Part shown: positions 53,237 through 64,000 of the stretch, piece after piece
How positions within the stretch are numbered: position 1 is the stretch's first letter
Layout: each line of letters begins with the position of its first letter
Assembly: GCA_011799875.1 (NCBI GenBank)
Contig: CM022303.1
Span: 190,017,700 to 190,081,699 of the forward strand
DNA: 64,000 nucleotides
Direction: 5' to 3'
DNA from: Thinopyrum elongatum
Lineage: Eukaryota > Streptophyta > Magnoliopsida > Poales > Poaceae
The notes under the pieces: generated by a model
The model's database searches: none
What the model saw: the letters and a program-made list of their open reading frames with translations, nothing else
Told to the model about the DNA's origin: nothing
Made by a program: the position numbers and the translations under genes

Positions 53237-55510
53237 GTTTACTTCTCTGTTGATGACTTTTAGTCAACTTTTGCTTTCAATGTCAGCAAAAATCACCAAA
53301 GTGGAATTGACGTTAGGAAAACCGTCATCATCTTCTTCCTTGTCCTCATCCTTGTCAGACTGTTTTTCCTTCTCATTGGGCTGTTTCTCTCGGAACTGCT
53401 GGATTAGGAGCCGACATTGTCGAGTGGTATGTTTGGGATAAATCAGATTACCCTCTTCATCCTTCTTGGTGTGAATGTGACATGGCAAATCCAACACATC
53501 ATTCCCTACTTGATCTTTCACCTTCTTGGGGATCTAGGGCCCTTTGGGCTTCCCCTTGAATTTTCCTTGAGTTACAACTGCAGCTTCACCAGGACCTGCT
53601 GGCTCGGCTTTGCGTTTCTGCTTCCGACCTCCTCCGGTGTCTTGGGCGACTGGCTTGCCCTTTCCACTGCGGAGTCGATCCTCTTCTTCACCATTAGCGT
53701 ACCGAGTGGCTATTTCCATCATTCGGGTCAGAGACATATCTCCTGTCCGACCAAATTTTAGGTTAAGCTCTCGATACCGAACGCCCTCCTTGAAGGCGCA
53801 AACTGCTTGGTGTTGGGATACATTTTCTACTGTGTGATGTAAAGTGGTCCATCTTTGGATGTAATCCCTCAGAGTTTCATTCGGCTTCTGTACACAATGT
53901 TGCAATTCTTTCAACCCTGCAGGGTGTTTGCATGTGCCCTAGAATGTCCTGACAAACACTCGAGCTAACTCTTCCCAGCTGAATATACTGCCTTGAGCCA
54001 ACTGATTCAGCCATGCTCTGGCCGATCCTTCCAACATGAGAGGAAGATGTTTCATAGCTACCTCATCATTTCCACCACCGATCTGAACAACTACCCGGTA
54101 ATCTTCCAGCTAAGTGTCAGGCTTCGACTCACCGGTGAACTTACTAACCCCAGTCGCCAACCTGAAGTTGGGGGGGATCTCAGCAGCTCTGATGGCTCTG
54201 CTAAAACACTCGGGGCCTGAAACATGTACTCTGCTTCCACTCGGGCGATCTCTGTCTTGCCCTTCTCTGTGTGCTCGGTTCCTGTCGACCAAACCTTGCA
54301 CCAAAATTGACCTCGCATCAAACCCTGGCTCTCTTGGGTCGACTGGCACCCTCCGCTCTTCGCTGTACGGGCGCCTGTCATCATAACGCCGGGGCACATA
54401 TGATCCGCCTCTCAGAGGGGGCGTAGGCACTCGACAGTGGTCACCACGGCCGAGCCGATAATCGTACTGCTCGTGGTTCCAACCCAAGTACTGCTCTTGG
54501 CGATGCCCACGTCCCTCACGCCGCGGAGGTGATCTTGGGCTGTGAGCCGATTTGACTGTGTCGGCCACCACAGATCTGCTATGGATTCTGTTATGCAACT
54601 GAGATACTGCAGTGTTTTGTTCTCCTACTGCCCGGAGCAGAGCCCGGATCTGCATCAAACCTCGTCCAGCCTCCGACTTTGATGGTTGGATGGACTCTGC
54701 TATATGAGCTGCGGCCGTAAGATTCTGAATAGGAGTGCGGTATACCTGAGGTTGAGGCAGGAACAATTGCCGCTGTCGACTGTTCTCAGGAATCTCCTGC
54801 CGAGCACGTTCATCGAGTGCATGCTGAAGGTTCTCCAGTCGAGTGCGTTCAGCCAAAGTGGCCAAGCGCGCTGCCTCCAAGGCCCGAGCCTCAGAGGTCT
54901 CTCCGACGTTGGGCATGTGGAGTGCCTCCTCGGTGCGGCGGTGGAGTTCCTCCCTCCACTGCGAAGAGAGGGTTTCGGGGTGATATACCTCGTGAACACA
55001 CGACGGATCGCCACTGCCATGGTCGCCACCGTTGCGACGCATGCCAGGTGGGCTGCGCGGTGTGTCGACCATCAGGACCTCTGCTGCAGGGTCGCTGCTG
55101 TCGCACTCGGACAGGGTCTCGACGGAGCCAGTCGACAGATCGAACCGGCCGTAGAGAGATTCATCGGGCTCGATTGCCGTGACTTGAGGGGTGGCCGACT
55201 GACATGCCACCACATGCTTCACCCACCACTGAAGCCGCGATCGACCAGATCGCTTGCGACGACGAACGGCGGGGAACGAAGTTACTGCGGGAGCAACCGA
55301 TACTGGGTCGACGGCTGCCGTAGAAGGACGCCGTGGACACACGCGCGAAAGTGCGTCGCCCCACAGACGGAGAGTGTCTCGACGTCGAGGGGGGCTTCCT
55401 GGAGCCAGGCGGAGTTGTCGGCGATGAAGATGAGCGCGACGAGACGGATCTCGCGGCCCGCAGCCGAACCTCCTCCAGAAACCATGATGATGTGAATCGG
55501 AAAAAATCAC
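53237..55510 (-). pseudogene. gag of TAT-6 left copy
   Basis: The main frame is open from 55510 to a stop at 54110 (466 codons), but the first ~70 codons may be a wrong frame: 55485-55282 in the next frame reads more naturally ('ALIFIADNSAWLQEAPLDVE'), which implies a frameshift near 55300. Then come a coiled coil ('LEAARLATLAERTRLENLQH'), an Arg-rich region, and the capsid core ('WLNQLAQGSIFSWEELARVF', 'YIQRWTTLHHTVENVSQHQA'). Stops at 54110, about 53943, 53534 and 53264 break an otherwise continuous frame; two look like Trp or Gln codons turned to TAG. Confidence 0.82.
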
Positions 55511-55544
55511 AACCTCGCCGGAAAGTCGCTAAGACATAGGATTG

Positions 55545-55562
55545 CCCCACGGTGGGCGCCAA
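55545..55562 (-). other. Primer-binding site of TAT-6 left copy
   Basis: On the minus strand TTGGCGCCCACCGTGGGG directly inside the LTR end; the TGGCGCCCACCGTGGGGC type is common in grass gypsy elements. Confidence 0.8.
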
Positions 55563-55563
55563 C

Positions 55564-56521
55564 TGTCGTGGTTCTAAGTCTGATAGTAGAATAGGGGGTA
55601 GGTATGAGGAGGCAAGATCCTAGCTACGGTGAGGTTGTGCACGCAAGATTTACGAGTTCAGGCCCTTCTCGAAGGAAGTAACAACCCTACGTCTCTGTGC
55701 CCGGAGGCTCGGTCGATTGGATTATGCGTGAAGTTACAGGGGGTGCAAACCCTGGTGCCTGAGGAGGGGGGTGGCTTATATAGAGTTCGCCAGACCCCTC
55801 CAGCCCTCTGTTACACACGATTCAATGTACATAAAGAGGGGACGTTACTGGTAACGCCAGCAATAAAGGCATATAAATGATCATTAAGACTTCGGAGTGA
55901 ACGCCTGACCGTTGCCGTTCTGAGTGACTTTAGATCTTCTGTCTTCCGAGTGATTTTTTATGTGGTCGAGTGAGGACACTCCGGTCGAATGGAATTGGGT
56001 TTTCCGAGTGGAATGCTTATGGTCGAGTGAATGGTATTGTCCTTGAATATCCCTGACTTTAAGGTAATGTCCTTGGGAAGGGTGTCTAGGTCAGGCCTAT
56101 TACCCTACCCCAGGTACATGTCATCATCATTAGCCCCCGAATGGTTCAGGGTTCGAGTGACAAAAGGAGTTGAAGATGGTTCCGACCCAGTTTTCATGCT
56201 TCGGGAGAGTTTTGCTTAGATTAATGAACCACGTAATGACTTCGACTTCATTTTCAGTCACCTTAATCCATTCCTAAATTGTCGAGTGAATTTTGTTGAT
56301 AAACTTCAATTGTGGACATGGTATGAGATCTTTGGCGCGATTGACTGCACTGTCGTTCCCGGATCTCACGGGATTCGAAATTTGGAGAAGCGCATGGGAC
56401 AGAGAGGCCCGCAGTAAACGGAACAGATTTGGCAGGGACGCCTCGATCCTCGCGCCACCTTTCTCGCCATGTACCGAGTGCGCGACCGCTGCGGGATTCG
56501 ATGGGACTGCTTGGGCCCACA
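55564..56521 (-). repeat. Shared middle LTR of TAT-6
   Basis: The inner end at 55564 is exact (CCACGACA, then GT and the primer site). The outer end is not certain: it lies beyond 56484 and I place it provisionally at 56521. A CTATATAAGC box on the minus strand is at 55783-55774. Confidence 0.8.
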
Positions 56522-56544
56522 AGTCAGTCACTCGGTAGCAAGTC

Positions 56545-56553
56545 CATATAAGG
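56545..56553 (+). promoter_or_regulatory. TATA box of the TAT-6 antisense gene
   Basis: CATATAAGG on the + strand, about 118 bp before the ATG at 56671, followed by a pyrimidine-rich leader. It lies at or just outside the LTR edge. Confidence 0.5.
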
Positions 56554-56670
56554 CGTCCGGGCCGGTGCGTTTGGCACTGTGCTCTTTATCCCCTTCTTCT
56601 TCCTCTGTTTCTCCACCGCATTCGCCACCACCTTCGAAGCCGCCGCTCCGTCCAAGCACAGCCTGCTACG

Positions 56671-59600
56671 ATGGGAAAGGAGAAAACGGCGGCCCTGGAG
56701 CGAGCGAAGAAGGTGACGGCGGCAGCGAAGGGCAAGAAAACGAGTCGGGGTGGGTCGTCATCTAGGTCCGGCCTGCCGCCTGGCTGGATCCAGGGCGACT
56801 GGATCAGATCCACAATCCGGAAGGAAGACATGGAGGATCTGGTCGAAGGTTGGCTTGATTACCCACCAGTCCTGGCGATTGCCGGGGAACGAGACCGAGC
56901 CGCAGCCGCAAGAGGGTGAGTGCGTCCTCCTCGCGACTCATGTCGACCGCGGTTTCTCCTTGCCTCCACATCCATATTTCCGGGCTTTCTTGAATTTCTT
57001 TGGAGCTCAACTTCATCACTTTTCCCCCAACACCATAACCTATCTTGCTGCATATGTTTCCCTGTGTGAGAATTTCTTGGGCTGTCGACCGCACTGGGGT
57101 CTTTTCAAACATATATTCACATGCCGCTCTCAAGCCGTAAAAAAGTCCAATCCGAGTGATGAGAGAACACATGTGATCCAGATGTGCCGGGGTCTGGGAA
57201 TTCAGATGAGGTGTAGGAGCACTTTTCCGGCTATGACACTCCCCGATTCAGTTAGAGGGTGGCAGTCGACCTGGTTCTATTGCAAAGACCAGCCGACTCC
57301 TGGTCAGTCGACTGGGCTTCCTCCCTTTTCCATGGATCGAGTCCAGCCGCCCTCTACTTTGAAAGTGAACCCAGAGGAGAAAGTAGAAGTGAATATGCTA
57401 GTTGAACGAGTAGTCCAGTTAGTCTGTGATGGGGTGACTGGTATGGACTTGCTTGAAATATTTCTTAGTCGACGCATCCAGCCACTCCAGGCTCGTGATC
57501 ATCCCATGTGGATGTACTCGGGTATTGATGATACCACTCGGATCCACCCGGAGGAGGTCACCGGGGAGGTAGTGGAGCGGTGGCTGCAAGGCATCACTGG
57601 TAACAAAGATAACCCCAGGGGGTCCAAGAGGGTCCCACCATTCGACAAGACCAACGAACCGGATAAGGTACAATCTTCAGTGCCGAATGTCCTTTGCTCT
57701 GATTTCCTATTTAGGCTTCAATCCGATTGATATTTGTATGATTCTTTGTTCTGCAGATATATACTGAGATGTACTCGATGCCCAATGGGGAACAGATCCA
57801 GGAAGGAGAGGAGAGCGGAGGCGACAACGGCGATTGGAACTCTGATGACGAGAGTGATGAAGAGCGCGAAGACTCGAGCAGTGGTGAGGAGGTCGATTCT
57901 CCACCTCGCGTGGAAAAGCGTTCCAAGCAGAAGCACGACCCAGCAAGTATCCGGGGTAAAGTGGCAGCACCGACTGGACAAACTTCGAAGCGCACTCAGA
58001 CATCTTCTCCGGTGCCGACTGAGAAGGCTCCGAAGCAGCTCAAGACTGCGCCATCAAAGCCACGGAAGGCCTTGCCCAAGATCAAGGTTGATGTTCCCGT
58101 CGCCTCTGCGTAAGTGTTTCGTTTTCACCTTTTGCTCCAAGAATATTATATCAGTTGTCGACCCATTCTCTTGCTTGACCAAGTGAACCTTGAAATTTGC
58201 AGTGCTGCTACCTCTGGGACATCTGCTTACAAAGATGATGACGATGAGGAGATGGAGGATGCGGTCACATCCAATGCGGGTATGACTCCTGTTATCTTGT
58301 CTTTTCTTTGCTAACCACTTCTACAGTCGACTGAACTCTTGTGGTCGATTCTTTTGTAGCTCCGCAAAATGTTATTGAACTTCCTGATGACGATGAAGAT
58401 GTGCCACAGAAGCTCGTGGGAAAGAGGAGCAGGACCTTGAGCAAAAAGGCACCAGCTAGCAAGACGCCCCAGTCGACGCCGGCGGCAGAACCAGCTATCC
58501 AGTAGCCCGAGGACCTCAACCGTGCTTCTGTTACTTTTGCGATTCCCTTGTCGAGTGGTCGTCCTTCAGCGTCGACTGCACAGGCCCCTGCTTCATCTGT
58601 GCAACTTCATGCCTCAAGCTCTCAAGCTGCTGCAGCTGATCCACCATCTCCACTTTTCACCGCCCATCACATCCCAGAGGACCAAGTGAGTGCTGCCAAG
58701 GAAGCCATACGCCAGGCAGGCATTATGATGGATCAGATGAAAGTGGTGCGCGAGGCCAGTCAAGCTGCCTATGATGCCAGCTCAGCACTCCAGGCCAATG
58801 TCCAGGTTAACTTACTTCCGATTGAACTCCATCTTGACGCTTGTTCTGTTAGGATATGATATTTAGAAACTGCTGCTTTATTATCTGCAAGACGTCCGTG
58901 GATGAGCGTTTTGGAACCTTAATTGCACACCTATTGTCAGTCTGTACACCCACTGAGTGTTTTAATTTCTGTTGAGTAGTTTTTCCACTTGAGTCGACTA
59001 GATTGTGTCGATTGAATCTCTGAACCAGTGGGGGCACGCTGAGTGCACCCACTGGGTGTAGTCCCTGAGACCGCCGTCGAATGTTTGATTCGGCGGGGGT
59101 CTTTGAACATAACTTTTCCACTCGGTCTGAGCAGATCATGTCGAGTGGAACCTGGACCAGTGGGGGCACGCTGAGTGCACCCACTAGGTGAAGTCCCCGA
59201 GACCGTAGTCGACTGCGGGCAGTCGGCTATGGTCTGAGTTTTTTTTGCCTGACTGGACGGACCAAGTCAATTGAAAAATCGAACCAGTGGGGGCATGCTG
59301 AGTGCACCCACTGGGTGTAGTCCCCGAGACTATTGTTGAATGTTTGATTCGGCAGTAGTCTTAGAACTCTTTGAACTTGTTACATTATTGCTCGGAAGCA
59401 ACCAATCTTTGTGTCTGCCGACTGACTATATTCTAAACACAGAAATCTTGTGATCTTGGAGCCCGGTTTGCTGACTTAGAGCAGAAGCAAATCCAGCTCA
59501 ATCTTGATCTGGAGTTGGCTCAGAATAACTTGCAAAAGGCTAAGGATGATGCTGCTGGTAAGGAAAGCTTGTCGACTGGTTCTCCTGCCATCTTTTCTCC

Positions 59601-60175
59601 TCTTCTTTCTGATTCGAATGTTATTCTTTCTAGAAGCAGTGAGATGGGCTTTGGAGAAGAAGGACCTTGACCTTGCGGCTGCGAAGAAAATAGCAGAAGA
59701 AAAAACGGCACTCACTGACCAAAAGCTGGCCTCAGTCAGAAAGTTGGAGGAAGAGAATACCAAGCTGAAGACTGCTCTCAATGACGCCAACAAAGAGGTA
59801 ACTCGACTGAAGAAGGATAAAGGGACCCTGACTGACAAAGTGGAAGACATCACCCGCAAGAGGAACGAGCTAGAGAATTATCTGGGAGGACTCGCCAAGA
59901 AGTTATTCCTCATGCTTGAAGCTACTTTTCCCTATCCGATTGATTTGCTTTCGTTGACTCGTCATATGACTGTCGACTCATTTATTCTCTGTGAGTGCAG
60001 AATTCTATCAAAACTTCGAGGAAGAGACTGGACGAGTCGAGACAAGCTTGGACCCCATCAATTCCCTTGTTAAAGATGAAGCTGCCATGAACGTGCTCCG
60101 ACTGGAGTCTCGCCTTGCCAGCGCCATGAATTACCTTGCTCGATTGTGGGTTGCTCATCACTCGGTAGGATTTTT
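56671..60175 (+). pseudogene. Antisense spliced gene of TAT-6 (Transposase_28-like)
   Basis: Exons by frame and GT...AG sites: 56671-57667 (frameshift near 56900), 57757-58109, 58203-about 58279, 58360-58806 (TAG near 58504), about 59443-59560, 59634-about 59915 and about 60000-60175. Exon 1 has a basic start, 'LPPGWIQGDWIRSTIR', and the domain 'RGFSLPPHPYFRAFLNFFGA', 'HFSPNTITYLAAYVSLCENF', 'PHWGLFKHIF', typical of the gypsy-type Transposase_28 family. Exons 2-4 are acidic and Ser/Lys-rich; exons 5-7 are coiled coil. It runs against pol, with its own TATA box. Function unknown; nuclear or regulatory roles are guesses. Only two clear breaks in about 750 codons. Confidence 0.78.
58807..59442 (+). 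repeat. Intron of the antisense gene with three hairpin repeats
   Basis: A block 'cagtgggggcacgctgagtg' followed by 'cacccactgggtg(t)agtccc' occurs at 59026, 59158 and 59285. Each forms a stem of 12 bp with one mismatch around the loop GCTGA (the second has one more change). Nothing else is coding here. Confidence 0.7.
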
Positions 60176-60910
60176 TTAAACTTAGGCGAGTACAGGACTG
60201 CAGCTAAGCCCCCGAGTGAGAGGGTTGCTCACCACTCGGTAGGATTTTTCAAACTTAGGCGAGTACAGGACTGCAGCTAAGCTCCCGAGTGAGAGGGTTG
60301 CTCATCACTCGGTAGGATTTTTTTAAAACTTAGGCGAGTACGGACTGCAGCTAAGCCCCGAGTGAGGAGGGTTGCTCACACTCGGAGGATTTTTTTAAAC
60401 TTAGGCGAGTACAGACTGCAGCTAAGCCCCGAGTGAGAGGGTTGCTCACCACTCGGTAGGATTTTTCAAACTTAGGCGAGTACAGGACTGCAGCTGCCCC
60501 CGAGTGAGAGGGTTGCTCACCACTCGGTAGGATTTTTAAACTTAGGCAGTACAGGACTGCAGCTAAGCCCCCGAGTGAGAGGGTTGCTCACCACTCGTAG
60601 ATTTTTTCAAACTTAGGCGAGTACAGGACTGCAGCTAAGCCCCCGATGTGAGAGGTTGCTCATCACTCGGTAGGATTTTTAAACTTAGGCGAGTACAGGA
60701 CTGCAGCTAAGCCCCCGAGTGTGAGGGTTGCTCACCACTCGGTAGGATTTTTCAAACTTAGGCGAGTACAGGACTGCAGCTAAGCCCCCGAGTGAGAGGG
60801 TTGCTCATCACTCGGTAGGATTTTTTAAACTTAGGCGAGTACAGGACTGCAGCTAAGCCTCCGAGTGAGAGGGTTGCTCATCACTAGGTAGGATTTTTTT
60901 TAAACTTAGG
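60147..60910 (+). repeat. Tandem array of about eleven units of ~73 bp
   Basis: Each unit has 'gggttgctca(c/t)cactcggtagg', a T run, 'aaacttaggcgagtacagg' and 'actgcagctaagcccccgag'. The first unit overlaps the end of the last exon of the antisense gene, so the array grew from coding sequence. Units differ chiefly by one-base losses. It is not a CRISPR array: units are contiguous without unique spacers. Confidence 0.93.
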
Positions 60911-61054
60911 CGAATCGGATTCGCGGCTAAGCCACCCACTGGGGGGTTTTGGACACATGTATTAGTAACAACAATCATTTAGGAGACTGTAAAACCATGT
61001 CTTTGATAAACGAACTGAAAGGTACTCCTTATTACATCTCATCAGTCTGAACAC
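60911..61054 (-). other. Short spacer after integrase of TAT-6
   Basis: Between the tandem array and the integrase stop at 61055; no gene or motif is seen. Confidence 0.6.
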
Positions 61055-62371
61055 TTAAGTATAAAAATGGCGGAGTAGCTCCGCATTCCAAGCGCGTGGC
61101 TCGTCTTTATTCTGCTCCACATTGTAGAGGTGATACGCTCCGTTGCGGAGCACCTTGGTGACGATGAAGGGATCTTCCCAAGCGGGGGCAAGTTTGTGAG
61201 GCCGTTGCTGGTCCACTCGGAGCACAAGGTCCCCTTCCTGAAATGCTCGACCCTTCACATTTCTGGCATATAATCGACGAAGGTCTTGCTGATAAATGGT
61301 CGATCGGATCAAGGCCATCTCTCTTTCTTCTTCCAGAAGATCAACAACGTCTTCTCGAGCCCGTTCTGCTTCGGCTTCTGAAAAAAGTTCTACCCGGGGT
61401 GCATTGTGAAGCAAGTCACTCGGCAGCACAACCTCAGCCCCATAGACCATGAAGAAGGGGGTTCGACCGGTCGACCGATTTGGTGTTGTTCTTAATCCCC
61501 AAAGGACTGACGGTAGCTCATCTACCCAAGCGTCGGCTGCATGCTTGAGGTCGCGCATCAATCAAGGTTTCAGCCCTTTGAGAATCAAACCGTTCGCTCT
61601 TTCCGCTTGTCCATTCGACTGAGGGTGGGCGACTGAAGCATAGTCAACCCAAGTACCTTGGGAAGCGCAGAAAGCTCGGAACTCATCTGAATCAAAGTTT
61701 GACCCATTATCCATGATGATGCTGTGCGGAACTCCATATCTAAATGTTAACCCTCTGATGAAGCTGACAGCAGTACTTGCTTCCAGGTTTTTGATAGGTT
61801 TAGCTTCAATCCATTTAGTGAACTTGTCGACTGCTACAAGCACATGGGTGAAGCCAGTCCTGCCAGTCCTCAGAGGTCCGACCATATCTAATCCCCAAAC
61901 AGCAAATGGCCAGGCGAGTGGAATAGTCTTCAAGGCTGAAGCAGGTTTGTGGGATATGTTGGAGTAGAACTGACAGCCCTCGCACTTGTCAACTATTTCC
62001 TTTGCCATCTCATTTGCCCGTGGCCAGTAAAACCCTGCTCGGTATACTTTGGCCATGATGGTCCGAGAGGAAGCATGGTGACCACAGGTTCCTGAGTGGA
62101 TATCATTGAGGATCACTCGGCCTTCTTCTGGAGTGATGCATTTCTGAACGACCCCAGTAACACTCTCTCTGTAGAGCTGTCCACCCATTACCGTGAAGGC
62201 TTTGGATCGACGGACAATCTGACGAGCCTCTTCTTCATCCTCTGGAAGCTCTTTCCTGAGAATATATGCAATATATGGCACTGTCCAATCGGGAATGACG
62301 ACCAAAACCTCCATGATCAAGTCGACCACAGCTGGGACTTCAACTTCAGTCGGATCAGTGGAGCTCTTAGG
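61055..62371 (-). pseudogene. Integrase of TAT-6 right copy
   Basis: One continuous frame with a stop at the spacer (about 62372) and one at 61562. It has 'YILRKELPEDEEEARQIVRR', the HHCC zinc region ('HSGTCGHHASSRTIMAK...CEGCQFYSN'), the triad 'WGLDMVGP', 'MDNGSNF' and 'NGQAERANG', and the conserved end 'WVDELPSVLWGLRTTPNRST...YGAEVVLPS' to 'WNAELLRHFY' (TAA/TAG near 61055). D, D and E are intact; only one internal stop spoils it. Confidence 0.92.
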
Positions 62372-64000
62372 CTATGGGGGCTCTTCAGTGAAGGGATCTT
62401 CTTGAACTGATGGTGTGTGAATACGCTCCAAAAACACATTGCTGGGAATAGGCTCCCGTTTGGAACCTATTTTCGCCAAGTCATCAGCTGCTTGATTCTT
62501 CAGTCGGGGTATATGGTGGAGCTCTAGCCCTTCAAACTTCTTTTCTAACTTTCTCACCGCATTGCAATAACCAGTCATAGCTTGGCTCCTGACGTCCCAC
62601 TCCTTCATCACTTGATTAACCACTAAATCTGAGTCGCCGTAAACCATTAGGCGATGGACGCCGAGTGAAATGGCCATACGCAACCCGTACAGGAGTGCCT
62701 CATATTCAGCTTCATTGTTGGAGGAATCAAAGTGAATCTGGAGAACATATCTGAGGTTGTCGCCTCATGGAGATACCAGGACTACTCCAGCGCCTGAACC
62801 ATTCAACATCTTGGACCCGTCGAAGAACGTAGTCCAATGTTCCGACTGTATCTGGGTCGGTAGCTGCTGTTCAATCCACTCGACGAGGAAATCTGCTATT
62901 GCTTGAGATTTGATCACTTTCTTTGCCTCAAACTTGATATCCAGCGGAAGGAGTTCAATCGCCCACTTTGCCACTCGACCAGTTGCATCTCTGTTGTTCA
63001 AAATTTCTGACAATGGAGCGTCGCTGACGACTGTAATCGAATGATCTGAGAAGTAATGTGCAACCTTCTTTGTGGTCAAGTAAATTCCGTAGACAAGCTT
63101 CTGATAATGTGGATATCTCTGCTTGGATGGGGTTAAGACTTCAGAAATATAGTACAATGGGCGTTGAACCTTGTAGGTTTTACCTTCATATTCCCGCTCG
63201 ACTGTGAGTACTGTACTGACAACCTGTCTAGTGGCTACTATATAAAGTAGTAAAGGCTCTTTGCTGATTGGAGCAGCAAGCACCGGCTGGGTGGAAAGCA
63301 GGGCTTTGAGCTCTGCAAACGCTACGTCAGCTTCAGGAGTCCACTCGAACTTATCAGATTTCTTCATCAGTCGGTAAAGAGGCAATGCCTTTTCACCGAG
63401 ATGAGAGATGAATCGACTAAAAGTGGCCAAACAACCAGTAAGCTTCTGAACGTCGTGTAAACACACAGGGCATTTCATTCGGAGGATTGCACCAACTTTC
63501 TCTGGGTTTGCATCGATCCCACGTTCGGAAATGAGGAAACCGAGTAACTTTCCACCTGGAACTCCAAATGTACACTTCGACGGATTAAGCTTGATATCAT
63601 ATCTTCTCAAATTGGCAAAGGTTTCAGCAAGGTCAGTTAGCAGGTCGGAACCTTTACGCGACTTAACCACGATGTCATCCATGTATGCTTCCACATTCCG
63701 ACTGATTTGAGTTAGTAGGCACTTCTGTATCATGCGCATGAATGTGGCACCAGCATTCTTGAGACCAAAGGGCTTGGTGACGTAGCAAAAGCACCCGAAT
63801 GGGGTGATAAAAGCTGTTTTTATTTCATCAGGTCCATACAGTCGGATCTGATGGTACCCGGAATATGCATGCAGGAAGGACAATCGCTCACATCCCGCAG
63901 TCGAGTCGACTATCTGATCGATGCGGGGGAGAGGAAAATGATTTTTTGGGCAGGCCCGATTGATATGCTTGAAATCAATGCACCTACGAAGCGAATCGTC
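62372..64000 (-). pseudogene. RT, RNase H and archaeal-type RNase H of TAT-6 right copy
   Basis: From the right edge: 'CIDFKHINRACPKNHFPLPR', 'YSGYHQIRLYGPDEIKTAFI', YMDD (complement 63674-63685), the RT thumb, and RNase H with 'PLYRLMKKSDKFEWTPEADV' and 'YPHYQKLVYGIYLTTKKVAH'. The archaeal-type RNase H starts 'TTFFDGSKMLNGSGAGVVLV', has a TGA at 62764-62766 region, then 'FDSSNNEAEYEALLYGLRMA' and 'VYGDSDLVVNQVMKEW'. Apart from that stop and the one at about 62372 the frame is open for 540 codons. The gag and protease of this copy lie beyond the window. Confidence 0.92.

Larger units (their letters stand above)
50761..64000 (-). mobile_element. Tat-like retrotransposon TAT-6, tandem form with shared LTR
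   Basis: Read on the minus strand from the right edge: RT, RNase H, integrase (64000-61055), 3' spacer with an antisense gene (60175-56671), an LTR (about 56521-55564), primer site, gag, protease and RT (55544-51684), then a truncated LTR (51683-50761). The middle LTR therefore serves as 3' LTR of one copy and 5' LTR of another. The RT segment 51684-52247 repeats at 63440-64000 with about 2-3% difference. The left copy lost everything from mid-RT to part of its 3' LTR. Confidence 0.88.

Noticed and set aside
54686..55495. A + strand ORF of 269 codons
   Set aside because: It lies opposite the gag of TAT-6, whose minus-strand frame has capsid and coiled-coil features. It has no recognisable domain and is a shadow frame.
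60147..60910. Regular repeats considered as a CRISPR array
   Set aside because: Units are head-to-tail without unique spacers, there are no cas genes, and the genome is plant.
1..64000. Search for host genes (single-copy plant proteins), rRNA, tRNA or organellar inserts
   Set aside because: Every long or motif-bearing frame could be given to a transposable element, and no other gene type was seen. A database search could still find a small fragment I missed.

Overview
The window is repeat DNA from a large grass genome, most likely Triticeae (wheat, barley or Aegilops). The evidence is several nested Athila- and Tat-like Ty3/gypsy elements, a BARE-1/Angela/WIS-like Copia LTR fragment, and a CACTA transposon whose ends are packed with TTTGCCGTC motifs. 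I see no host gene, rRNA, tRNA, CRISPR array or bacterial feature. Almost every base can be given to a transposable element, and nearly every coding region carries stops or frameshifts. Lineage names (Athila, Tat, CACTA) are inferred from recalled motifs and architecture; no database search was run.

Left half (1-32788) is one nest. An Athila element on the + strand (ATH-1: 3001-6059 continued at 31673-32788) was hit at its left by a minus-strand Tat element (G1, 1-3000, running off the window). A CACTA transposon (6060-31672) sits in its 3' internal region. Inside the CACTA transposase gene is a full-length Tat element (TAT-2, 8073-26035, target duplication CAAGG). Inside TAT-2, between its RNase H and integrase regions, is a non-autonomous Athila relative (ATH-2, 14142-21543, minus strand, target duplication CACCC). 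The TAT-2 LTRs differ by roughly 7% by eye and a sampled part of the ATH-2 LTRs by roughly 4%, which fits the order of insertion. The CACTA carries a TNP2-type transposase broken by TAT-2 and lacking its C-terminal half, a spliced TNPA/Transposase_24-like gene, a (GAA)n tract in a predicted leader intron, and an AT-rich tandem array of about 270 bp period.

Right half (32789-64000) is a second nest. It starts with the 3' end of a Tat element (TAT-4) holding an antisense, intron-bearing gene and its 3' LTR. Next come an Angela-like LTR fragment and the gag-protease part of another Tat element (TAT-5). TAT-3, same family as TAT-2, is inserted in TAT-5 at 42806. TAT-6, on the minus strand, is inserted in the 3' region of TAT-3 at 50761. 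TAT-6 is a tandem structure: a remnant LTR, a gag-to-RT copy, a shared LTR, and a second copy with antisense gene, integrase, RNase H and RT that leaves the window at the right.

The most interesting theme is the antisense gene between integrase and 3' LTR in the Tat elements. It is clearest at 56671-60175 (about seven exons, own TATA box, gypsy Transposase_28-like domain), is also present at 33792-38267, and a weaker candidate with an antisense TATA box lies at 23729-24645. The second theme is an Athila pair: a pol-bearing copy and a pol-less copy that share 3' internal sequence, the latter with an uninterrupted 339-codon ORF of unknown role.
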